A DNA stretch of 37,364 bases. Source: Pseudomonas avellanae BPIC 631 (GTDB lineage: Bacteria; Pseudomonadota; Gammaproteobacteria; Pseudomonadales; Pseudomonadaceae). The stretch's first letter is position 1; every line of letters starts with the position of its first letter. The notes beneath the pieces are model-generated. The model was not told the origin of the DNA. It ran no database searches and worked only from the letters and a program-made list of their open reading frames with translations. Below, piece after piece: positions 17,491-25,900 of this stretch. The DNA is taken from positions 1-37,364 of the forward strand of contig NZ_ATDK01000303.1 of NCBI RefSeq assembly GCF_000444135.1, in the 5' to 3' direction. The translations under genes and the position numbers were made by a program.

Positions 17491-18339
17491 TTACTGAAGC
17501 AGTTTCAGTACAGCGGATGGCAGCTGGTTAGCCTGAGCCAGAACAGAGGTGGAAGCCTGTTGCAGAGTCTGTTGCTTGGTCAGCTGTGCAGTTTCAGCAG
17601 CGAAGTCGGTATCTTGTACGCGACCCAGTGCAGCACTGGCGTTTTCGTTGATGTTCTGCAGGTTGGAGATGGTGCTGGTCAGACGGTTTTGTGCAGCACC
17701 GAGGTCAGCACGGGTGGAGTTGATGGTCTGCAGAGCCGAGTCGATGGCGGCGATAGCGGCGGAGAAGTTAGTCTCCGAGGTGGTGCTATCGGAACCAGCG
17801 ATGGTGACTGCCGAACCGACACCCAGGGTGTTTGCGTCGAAGCTTGCGCTCAGAGTCAAAGTGATCTGGTTCGAAGAACCCGAGTTGGAACCGACCTGGA
17901 AAGTCATGGTTCTGGCGGAACCGTCAAGCAGGTTCTTGCCGTTCAGGTTGGTACTTTGAGCGATACGGGTCAGCTCGGAACTCATCGCGGTGAATTCTTT
18001 GTTCAGCGCGTCACGGTCGGTGGAGCTGTTGCTATCGTTACGGGACTGAACAGCCAGTTCACGCATACGTTGCAGAATGTTGGTCGACTCTTGCAGTGCG
18101 CCTTCAGCGGTTTGCGCCAGGGACATACCGTCGTTGGCGTTTTTGATCGCCATTGTCTGACCACGGATCTGCGAAGTGATCTTGGTAGCGATTTGCATGC
18201 CGGCAGCGTCGTCTCTAGAGCCGTTGATTTTCATGCCGGAAGACAGACGAGTCATAGAGATCGAAAGAGCGTCGGAGGCGCGACCCAGGTTCTTCTGGAC
18301 GTTCAACGATGCTACGTTGGTGTTTACTGTTAAAGCCAT
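17491..18339 (-). CDS. fliC: Flagellin FliC
   Basis: The filament protein, 282 residues, the short size typical of the P. syringae group. The conserved N-terminal D0/D1 (1-140) and C-terminal D1/D0 (about 205-282) flank a small variable region. The flg22 region is residues 30-51 and differs from the usual P. syringae sequence at five positions (Met36, Gly40, Ser41, Arg42, Met48), while Asp43/Asp44 are kept. The flgII-28 region (84-111) is nearly canonical. Serines 164, 176, 183, 193 and 201 coincide with O-glycosylation sites that I recall for P. syringae pv. tabaci. Position 143, also a site there, is Arg here. It has a sigma28 promoter, a good ribosome site (GAGGAA) and its own terminator. 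Confidence 0.97.
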   Translation of the reverse strand: MALTVNTNVASLNVQKNLGRASDALSISMTRLSSGMKINGSRDDAAGMQIATKITSQIRGQTMAIKNANDGMSLAQTAEGALQESTNILQRMRELAVQSRNDSNSSTDRDALNKEFTAMSSELTRIAQSTNLNGKNLLDGSARTMTFQVGSNSGSSNQITLTLSASFDANTLGVGSAVTIAGSDSTTSETNFSAAIAAIDSALQTINSTRADLGAAQNRLTSTISNLQNINENASAALGRVQDTDFAAETAQLTKQQTLQQASTSVLAQANQLPSAVLKLLQ

Positions 18340-18420
18340 GATGAATTCCTCGTTGGTTTGGTACTACGTGGCTTCCGGCCCCTGCAAGCGCCGGGTGTGC
18401 CTAGAGAACCTTCGTAATAG

Positions 18421-18447
18421 TTATCGTCGCGATGGCAGGTTGCTTGA
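18421..18447 (-). promoter_or_regulatory. Sigma28 (FliA) promoter of fliC
   Basis: The minus strand reads TCAAGCAA, 11 nt, GACGATAA, close to the Pseudomonas FliA consensus (TCAAG and GCCGATAA) with exact spacing. The leader would be about 70 nt. Confidence 0.85.
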
Positions 18448-18613
18448 GCGTTTTTTTTGAATATTTTGCCATCATTCCTATACCCCTTATAAAACAAGGG
18501 CTTGAGGCGAAACCGAACCCACGTGACACGAGAAAAACTGCAGCCTGGACTTCATTTGCCATGCACAGATGACACCTGTACAAGTTCAAAAATGTGCAAT
18601 GAATCGATTAGTC

Positions 18614-18656
18614 AAAAAAAAGCGCCCGATGAACTAGCCACGGGCGCTCTTTTTTT
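18614..18656 (-). terminator. Bidirectional terminator between KAS III gene and fliC
   Basis: A perfect 8-bp stem (AGCGCCCG/CGGGCGCT) has runs of seven or eight T on both strands. On the minus strand it closes the fgt2/KAS III transcript before the fliC promoter. Confidence 0.88.
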
Positions 18657-18668
18657 GCCTGCGGTGAT

Positions 18669-19595
18669 TCAGGCTTTATAGATAATTGCAGAACCCCAGG
18701 AAAGGCCTACACCAAAACCGCTTAGAGCGACCCGATTCCAGTCAGAGTTAAGCACATGCTTTTCAATCAGCAATGGAATACTGGAAGACACCGTGTTACC
18801 CGTTTCGACCATGTCCTTGAGAAACTTCTCGGGCTTGTCTTCAAAGCGACGCGCAACGGCGTCGACAATCGCAGCACTGCCCTGATGGATGCAGAACGCA
18901 TCGATATCGTCCGGCGTCAGCTCCGACTCGCTCAGCAGTTCATGCAGATGCGCGGGAACCTTGAGCAAGGCAAAGTTGAACACCTGACGGCCATTCATGA
19001 AAAACACGCCATTGCTCACCTTCAGGTGCGGCGCACCGGAACCGTCGGTACCGAATTTGGCCTTGCCCAACTGCCAGGCAGCGCCCTCGCCCATCCACGT
19101 TGCCGTGGCTGCATCGCCAAACAACATGGTGGTGTTGCGATCCTGCGGATCGACGATTTTCGAATACGGGTCAGCGGTGATCAGCAGGCCGTTTTTCAGC
19201 CCTGCGGCTTCCATGAAGCCCTTGATCGCATAAATGCCATAGACATACCCGGAACAGCCCAGCGAAATGTCGAACGCGGCAACGTTGGTCGACAGCCCCA
19301 GTTTGTCCTGAACGATGGCAGCGGTATGTGGCAGCCCTTCTTCGTCGCCGTTCTGGGTGACGACAATCAGTACGTCGATGCTTTCGCGCTTGAGCTGCGG
19401 GTTGTTGGCAAACAGCGTGTTGGCCGCTTCAACGCACAAATCCGAGGTTTCCTGGCCAGCGTCTTTGCGCGGCAGGAACGTGGAACCGATCTTCCCGAGG
19501 ATGAAATCTTCATCCTTGCCGAAACTGGCACCTTGAGCGTAGTTATCAACGCCAGCAGTGGGCACGTAACTCGCTATGCTTTTAATGCCAATCAT
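18669..19595 (-). CDS. 3-oxoacyl-ACP synthase III of the flagellin glycosylation island
   Basis: A 308-residue KAS III (FabH-type) condensing enzyme. The thiolase-fold catalytic triad is complete: Cys114 in DISLGCSG, His237 in FCIHQG and Asn267 in ETGNTVSS. The genes fgt1-fgt2-orf3-fliC form the flagellin glycosylation island of P. syringae, and orf3 there is a KAS III like this. It probably makes the short acyl chain (3-hydroxybutanoyl) on the terminal modified viosamine sugar. That is inferred from context. The second of two adjacent ATGs (19595) is better spaced from GGGAA; 19598 is possible. It ends in a strong terminator and lies 285 nt after fgt2, with no promoter I can define. Confidence 0.85.
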   Translation of the reverse strand: MIGIKSIASYVPTAGVDNYAQGASFGKDEDFILGKIGSTFLPRKDAGQETSDLCVEAANTLFANNPQLKRESIDVLIVVTQNGDEEGLPHTAAIVQDKLGLSTNVAAFDISLGCSGYVYGIYAIKGFMEAAGLKNGLLITADPYSKIVDPQDRNTTMLFGDAATATWMGEGAAWQLGKAKFGTDGSGAPHLKVSNGVFFMNGRQVFNFALLKVPAHLHELLSESELTPDDIDAFCIHQGSAAIVDAVARRFEDKPEKFLKDMVETGNTVSSSIPLLIEKHVLNSDWNRVALSGFGVGLSWGSAIIYKA

Positions 19596-19837
19596 CATGG
19601 CTTCCCGATGAGTAAACAGGTCATTTTTCGTCCCGATAAAATCAGGCCGCTACAGAATAGAGGTGATTTACCGACATTTTCAGGGCGCGGGGCACGTTAA
19701 AGCAAGCCAGGCGTGTGTCGTTCCCTGTAACACAATACAGTGAAGATGCACGTTATGACCCGCAGGTCACGCCGGTGTGCACGCTTTACGATTATTGGCA
19801 GGAGGGAAAAAGGTGTGAGGTGGCAGCGTGAGGGAGA

Positions 19838-19865
19838 CGATCCGGCCGCAAAAACAGCCGGATCG
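19838..19865 (-). terminator. Hairpin after fgt2
   Basis: A 9-bp perfect stem (CGATCCGGC/GCCGGATCG) with a 10-nt A-rich loop begins about 15 nt after the fgt2 stop on the minus strand. No T-run follows, so termination may be weak or Rho-assisted. Confidence 0.5.
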
Positions 19866-19880
19866 CGTGATGCGTAACGC

Positions 19881-22805
19881 TTAAACCGCCAGCGTGAAAC
19901 CACGGCCATTGCGGTCGAGATTGGCGTTGTAGGCTTCGTCCTGCGCGAACTGCGCCGACCATTTGCCGATCAACGCTCCAAGGGTTTGTTCGGGCGCATG
20001 CACCACACCCGAATGCACCACTTGAACATGCGGGGTCCAGACAGTCAGATAGCCTGCCTGCGCGGCCTTGAGACACAAATCGACGTCACCCAGCGACTCG
20101 GCAAACACCTCTTCATCCAGGCCACCCAGCGCGTCGAACAACTCCTTGGCAATGATCAGACACGCTGATGACACGGCAGAGTAGTTCTGCTCCACCACCA
20201 GGCGCTGCATGTAACCTCGGGACGTCTTCGGCTCGCCGACAAAGCCTGAGCCCACGCCGCCATTGAGCCCCAGAATCAGGCCAGCCTGGGTCACCGTGCC
20301 CTCGCGGTCTACCAGGCGTGCGCCGACCACGCCGACTTCCGGGCGCTGTACCTGATTGAGCAGTGATTCAATCCAGCCCACGTTGACGATCTGGCTCTCG
20401 GCATCCAGCAGAATCAGGTACTCACCCTTGGCTTCCTGGCTGACCAGGTTGCGCAACGCCGCCGTACTCACACGCTGATCGGCGCGGAATACGCGCACCC
20501 GGCTGGACAACTGTTGCTGCTGATCAAGCCAGGTCGACAATTCGTTAGAAGTGCTGGCGTTATCGCCGATCAGTACCTCATAACGCTGATAGCGGGTGCG
20601 TTGCAGGATGCTGTGCAGGCAACGCTGCAGTTCCGCCAGGTTGTCCTGGCTATGCAGCAGAATCGAGACCATCGGCCGATGAGCATGGCGATAGTCGACC
20701 TTGTAAGTGCCGGGCAATGCCGAACTGACTTCAGCCTGATAACCACGCTGGCCCAGATGACGGGTAAGCGCTTTTTGCTCGTCCGGATTGTCTTCAAGCT
20801 CGGGCGCATCGCAGATCAGCACCGACTCGCTCAAATGCGCCAGACCGCTCATGCCGCCCTGCTCGATCAGGCGCAGCAGCAGGTCGAATTCCAGCGCCTT
20901 GGGAAACTCGCGAGAATAACCGCCCGCCTCGACCAGCAAATCACGACGAACCAGCCAGTGCCGAGCGGCCAAGGCCGGCACACTTTGCAACAGATCCAGG
21001 TTGAAGCCCGGACGGAACAACGGTGCGAGGGTGCCATTGGCCTGACGGTGAATTTCATCCACCGCGACCGCCCGGCATTGCCCGGCGTCAATTAGCTCGG
21101 CGCTGGCCAGAAACAGACCGCTGCGGGTGAACTCTTCACCCGCCTGCGCCAGCATCAGCCAGTCGCTGGACGCCTGTTTGACGACCTGATTGATCTTGTC
21201 GACATAGTTGTTTTCGGCGACTTTGACGAAGTGCAGGGTGTCACTCAAAGTGGTGGTTGCAGGCAGGTCACCGGTGGTGAACACCACGACCTTGAAACCC
21301 CGATAATGGCCGTTGATCAGGCTGTCGAAGGTTGCCTGCAGCTTGAACACGTCGGCTTCCAGATCAAGCAGCAAAATACCGATCTGCGAACCCGCTGGCC
21401 GACGCGCCAGCTGCGCAGTCAGCTTTTTCAGTTGCGCCGGGGCCGGATCACGTGAATCGAGCCAGTCGAGCAACTTGCCGGACGCCATGCCCTTCAGCAA
21501 CTGGCTGTTATCGAATGCCGAATCGGACTGCAGACGCTGACCCCACGCGACGATGCGCTCGGCGCATTCGATGTCTTCCTCATCCTCGGACTTGCTCAAC
21601 TCCTCGGACTTGCTCAACTCCTCGGCCAGACTCTGCACGACGCTGTGACTGAAGGCGTAGTTGGCATAGGCTTGCCACAGACGGCTCAACAGTGACTCGG
21701 CATCCGGGTTGCTCTGCACACGCAGCAGGTCGGCCTGCTTGACCAGCACCGCTTCAAGACCCTCCAGTTGCGCGTGACCTGCGGGCAACAGATGGATCAG
21801 AAACTCGATTCTCGCCAGCTCATCGAACAGTGGCTGGTTATAGAATGGCAGTTCAACGAACTGGCGAGGCTCGAACAGCGCATCTGTCTGCGCCAGCGCG
21901 ACGTTCCACACCGAACTGATGATTTTTTCGCCCGCCTGATAAGGCTGGGTTTCGAGGCATTCAGCCATGGCTGCGAGGCCGGCCAATATGTGCTGCGCGC
22001 CCTGCTCGCCGTCAAAACCCGGCACATTGCCCAGCGTCGAGACAACCCTGCGCGCAAGCGTTTCGCGCTCGGCTTTCGCCTTGGGGTCGATATGTTTGAC
22101 CGCCCCTGCAATGGCAGCGCCATAGCGATGCTCTGCCTCCTTTTCAGCGTTGACGTGCAACGCATAGGGAATGGGCAGGATCCGTAGCGCAGCAGCCGCA
22201 ACCAGAAAGCTCATCTGGCCGATGTCCTGCCAGTGCAGCTCGGTGCCCTCAGGCACCGACGTGAACCACTGACGCGCCAGCCCGGTCCGGGTCACGGCAT
22301 TGAGCAGCGACAGGCTCTGACCCATGAAGCTCAGAAGCCGCTCATCGGCCTGATCAGACGCGTAGTCCTCATGAACCTTGCGGTCGCGGCGAAAATAATC
22401 CACGCGATCAAAGTAGGCCTGGTAACCCAGGCTGTAGCCTTGGCAAGCGCCGTAACCGTCGTTGGCTTCGAGGAAATTCACGGCCTCGGTGAGCGCATCA
22501 GGCAGCAGGAAACTGTCAACCTGCGCGTACACCACAAAGGGGGTGGACACCTGCTTGAGGCCTTCTGCAATTCTGGCGCTGAGACCGGCTTCACTGAGTG
22601 CGGCATTGTGGATGTACTGCAGCCCGGCACGCTCGGCAACCTGTGCGTCGGGCACAGGCGAAGCATCGACCACAATCACATTGCACGGGTAGCTGCTGTA
22701 GTACTTCAGGGCACGACGCAGGAAGTCCGACTGATTCTCGGCAAGCAACAGCAGGGTCAGACGCTGGCTCAACGGGGTGGTTTCATTTCCAGAATGGCTT
22801 TGCAT
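19881..22805 (-). CDS. fgt2: Flagellin glycosyltransferase Fgt2
   Basis: A 974-residue cytoplasmic, multi-module glycosyltransferase. An N-terminal GT-A-type sugar transferase domain (about 12-265) is followed by a helical linker, a degenerate GT-like block (about 460-700) and a C-terminal family 2 domain (about 712-920) with IGDNAS and LLDAES. In P. syringae Fgt2 is needed for full flagellin glycosylation but is not essential, extending rhamnosyl chains started by Fgt1. The open frame runs to 22994, but the ATG at 22805 has AAGGA at 6 nt spacing. The linker holds a perfect 18-bp in-frame tandem duplication (about residues 396-408). The block from about 560 to the end resembles the middle of Fgt1, so the two are paralogous. 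Confidence 0.88.
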   Translation of the reverse strand: MQSHSGNETTPLSQRLTLLLLAENQSDFLRRALKYYSSYPCNVIVVDASPVPDAQVAERAGLQYIHNAALSEAGLSARIAEGLKQVSTPFVVYAQVDSFLLPDALTEAVNFLEANDGYGACQGYSLGYQAYFDRVDYFRRDRKVHEDYASDQADERLLSFMGQSLSLLNAVTRTGLARQWFTSVPEGTELHWQDIGQMSFLVAAAALRILPIPYALHVNAEKEAEHRYGAAIAGAVKHIDPKAKAERETLARRVVSTLGNVPGFDGEQGAQHILAGLAAMAECLETQPYQAGEKIISSVWNVALAQTDALFEPRQFVELPFYNQPLFDELARIEFLIHLLPAGHAQLEGLEAVLVKQADLLRVQSNPDAESLLSRLWQAYANYAFSHSVVQSLAEELSKSEELSKSEDEEDIECAERIVAWGQRLQSDSAFDNSQLLKGMASGKLLDWLDSRDPAPAQLKKLTAQLARRPAGSQIGILLLDLEADVFKLQATFDSLINGHYRGFKVVVFTTGDLPATTTLSDTLHFVKVAENNYVDKINQVVKQASSDWLMLAQAGEEFTRSGLFLASAELIDAGQCRAVAVDEIHRQANGTLAPLFRPGFNLDLLQSVPALAARHWLVRRDLLVEAGGYSREFPKALEFDLLLRLIEQGGMSGLAHLSESVLICDAPELEDNPDEQKALTRHLGQRGYQAEVSSALPGTYKVDYRHAHRPMVSILLHSQDNLAELQRCLHSILQRTRYQRYEVLIGDNASTSNELSTWLDQQQQLSSRVRVFRADQRVSTAALRNLVSQEAKGEYLILLDAESQIVNVGWIESLLNQVQRPEVGVVGARLVDREGTVTQAGLILGLNGGVGSGFVGEPKTSRGYMQRLVVEQNYSAVSSACLIIAKELFDALGGLDEEVFAESLGDVDLCLKAAQAGYLTVWTPHVQVVHSGVVHAPEQTLGALIGKWSAQFAQDEAYNANLDRNGRGFTLAV
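21583..21618 (-). repeat. Two-copy 18-bp in-frame tandem repeat in fgt2
   Basis: Two identical 18-bp copies (21583-21600 and 21601-21618) plus the first 7 bp of a third encode EELSKS repeated in the Fgt2 linker. Copy number changes would keep the frame. Confidence 0.95.
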
Positions 22806-22906
22806 TAGCTTTCCTTGGTAGCGTACCGATGGCGTCTTGATCCTGGTGACCAAAAGACATCCTGATAACCCGAAGGCCCGGTCAACGCAAGAGCAAAACA
22901 GCACAA

Positions 22907-22929
22907 CTCCAGCCGTCAATTGGCTGGAG
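22907..22929 (-). terminator. Hairpin between fgt1 and fgt2
   Basis: An 8-bp perfect stem (CTCCAGCC/GGCTGGAG) with a 7-nt loop, about 20 nt after the fgt1 stop, is followed on the minus strand by TTGTGCTGTTTTGC. It would reduce readthrough into fgt2. A weak sigma70-like pair (TTGCGT, 17 nt, TATCAG) follows. Confidence 0.5.
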
Positions 22930-22947
22930 CGCATTAAACAGGTCGGG

Positions 22948-25900
22948 TCAGTCGGGCAACCAGCCGTTCGCCCAATATTGCAGATTTTCGCCACGCAACA
23001 TGAAATCGCGCAGCACCGTTTCGCGCAACTCGTCGCCTATGCGGTAGCTGGCATTAGGGTCGGACAAGTGCATGCGAATCGCCTGCAACCACTCTTCGGA
23101 GCTGTTGGTGTAGACACGAGTGGCCGGCAAATGGCCGCGATAGGCTTCGGTGTCCGAACAGATGACCGGGTAGCCGCACGCGCCGTACTCCAGCAGACGC
23201 AAGTTGCTCTTGCAGTCATTGAAGATATGAAACTCAAGCGGCGCAAGGGCCAGGTCAAGGTTCAGGCTGGCCAGCTTGGCCGGGTACGTTTGCAGGCTGA
23301 CCGCGGTATGAAACTCGTGAATGTAGGGTTTGAACAAGTCCGGGCACATGCCGAAGAACACCCACTCGACTTCATCGGCCAGTTCGCGCACCACATCGAC
23401 AATCAGCTCAAGATCACCCCGGTGACTGGTCCCTCCGCCCCAGCCGATACGCGGCTTGCCGGAGGTGCGACGCTGGCTTTTGAGGCTGCTCCACAAGTGC
23501 GGAGCCAACATGTTAGGCACTACGCGAATGTCACTGTGCATGCTCGACAGCGCCTGGGCCAGCGGCTGGGTCGACACCACCACGCGGTCGCACAGGCCTA
23601 TACCCTTGCGCACCATCTCGCCAATGTTGTCGGGCATGCTGCGCCGGTGCTCGTTTCGCTCGGGCACATCGATGATGTAGTCATCCAGCTCAAAAATGCG
23701 CATGGCACTCGAATAGCTCTTGGCCAGAACAATATCTTTGATCTTGGGTTCGGAATAACGCCCTTGAAAAACGATGACATCCGGACGCTGGCGCTCGACC
23801 TCAACAGGCGTAATAGACTCGTAGGACATTCGGCCAACCACTCGCCCGGCCGCGATCAATTCAAGCATCGGCTGACTGACTCGGTAGTGGCCCACTGCCG
23901 ATGAGTTGACCAGCATGCCCAGAATCGAAGGCAGATGACGGGTGCAGAACGGCTCCCAACCCATCTGCAGACCAGGGTCAAGATCGAAGGCCTGCACCTC
24001 GCTGAGGTTCAGATTGGCGTTGTAGGCCGGGTCTCGGGCCATTTTCGGCAGCCATTTTTCGAAAAACGATTGCTGCTCGTTGTCCAGCGCCTGACGCGAC
24101 GCCTCGGATCGTGCCGCGGCAGCGGGCTCGGCCAGTACCAGTGACGAATCGGGGGTGCCGACAATCAGGTAACCTTCGCACCCGACCCGCATGCACAGGT
24201 CCAGGTCCTGCAAACCTTGAGTGAAAGTTGCCGCCTCCATCCCGCCTGCGCTGTCGAACACCGCCTTGCGGACCATCAGGCAATTGCCACTCACCGCGCT
24301 CCAGTTCTGCGTCAGTTGCAGGCGCTGCATGTAGCTGCTTGAGCCCGCCGGGTAATTGATGAAGGGCCGACCCGCCAGCCCGTCCATACCCATCACCATC
24401 CCCGCGTAGAGGATATTGCCCTGCGGGTTGAGGATTCGTGGCCCGACAATACCCACCTCGGGGCGCTGAGCATGGTTGAGCAAGCCTTGCAGCCAGTCAG
24501 CCTGATGCAGCACGGCGTGCTGGCTGAGCATGAGCAAATAGTCGCCGTTGGCGTGCCGGGCGGCGAGGTTCTGCGCGCTGGCTTCGCTGCCCGGCTCGGT
24601 CAGCGAATAGATGCGCAGCTTGTCGCTGCCCAACTCGCTCATCGCGGCAAACCAGGCGCGGGTGTCGGCGCTCTCACTGGCATTGTCGACGATCAGCACT
24701 TCGTAATGAAGGTAGGTGGTGTTACTGAGCAGGCTTTCTACACAGCGCTCCAGTGCTGCCAGTTGATCCCGCGTGGCAATGATCACCGATACCAGCGGGC
24801 TGGCCGCATGCCGGTATTCGATCCGGTTCAGCAGTGGCAATTGATCATGATGAATGGCGTGCTCTCGGCCAATGCGCGAAAGATGGGCCGATACCACCGA
24901 CTCGTTATACTCGATCACCTGAGGCAGCGACAGCCATTGCGCGAAGGTCAGGGTCGACTCCACCTGAACCTCGGCGATGTGCTCGATGGCCTGAGGCACG
25001 ACACCTTCCACCAGACGCCAGATGAAATCGTGCGGCGCCAGTTCGCCATGCACAGGGTCGAAGCCGCCAGCGTCCAGCAGATTGCGGCGCTGGAACGCCA
25101 ACGTGCGGCCAACATACGGATAGGCCCGCATCAGGTCCAGGTTGAAATCAGGCTTGAAGATCGGCTCGCTGGATTTTCCATCGACCAGCGCGCCCTCGTC
25201 GCTGTAAACGCACAGCAGGCTTTCGTGTTGCGCGATTCGCTCAGCCAGCACCAGCAGTGATGGCTGAGTTAGCCGGTCCCCGGCACGCAGCAGATAAACC
25301 CAGTCAGCGTTCTCCAGCAGCGGCAGCACTTCGTTCAACTGGCGCGCCCAGTCCGGCTGTAACGAGAAGCGCAGCACCTGTGCATCGTCAACCTCGGCAT
25401 TGGTCAGCACCACCACCGAATCAGCGGCGTAATCCTGCTCGGCAATGCTGCGCAGGGTGATGTCCAGCCCCTCGGCATCGCCGAACGGGTCGATGACCAC
25501 CGGAACAATGCGCGGCTGCCATGCCCACTGGCCGATGCGTTGCTCGATCAGTTTTCTCTGCGGTGCGGTAAATTGCCGACACGACAACCACTCCGTGTAA
25601 AGCTCGGCGTAGGTTTCGCTCTTGCTGCCCACCCGACTGTGCATGACGCCCTGACGGCTGGCCATTATCCCGTAAAGACCGACCTCGTCCCACTCACGGG
25701 GCTGTTCCAGCGCCTTGCGCAAGGGCAGAAAGCGCACCCAGCCCTGGGCGGGGGCCTGCTCGCCGCTGCGGGCCTTGAGCATTTCGTTCAGCCAGCCCCA
25801 TTCGGTGGTCGCCTTCTGAATTGTGTCTGGCTGGCTGCTGAAACGACCTGGATGCTGCCGCTCGACGTTTTGAATAGTGTGCAGGGCCGCCAGGTTGCCC

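Larger units (their letters stand above)
18340..18668. other. 329-nt intergenic region upstream of fliC
   Basis: From left to right it holds the fliC leader, the sigma28 promoter (18421-18447), an AT-rich stretch of about 165 nt in which I see no gene, and a bidirectional terminator (18614-18656) after the ketoacyl synthase gene. An apparent 62-codon frame on the minus strand has no ribosome site. Confidence 0.6.

Noticed and set aside
18401..18589. 62-codon minus-strand frame upstream of fliC
   Set aside because: It overlaps the sigma28 promoter, has no ribosome site, and has no recognisable composition.
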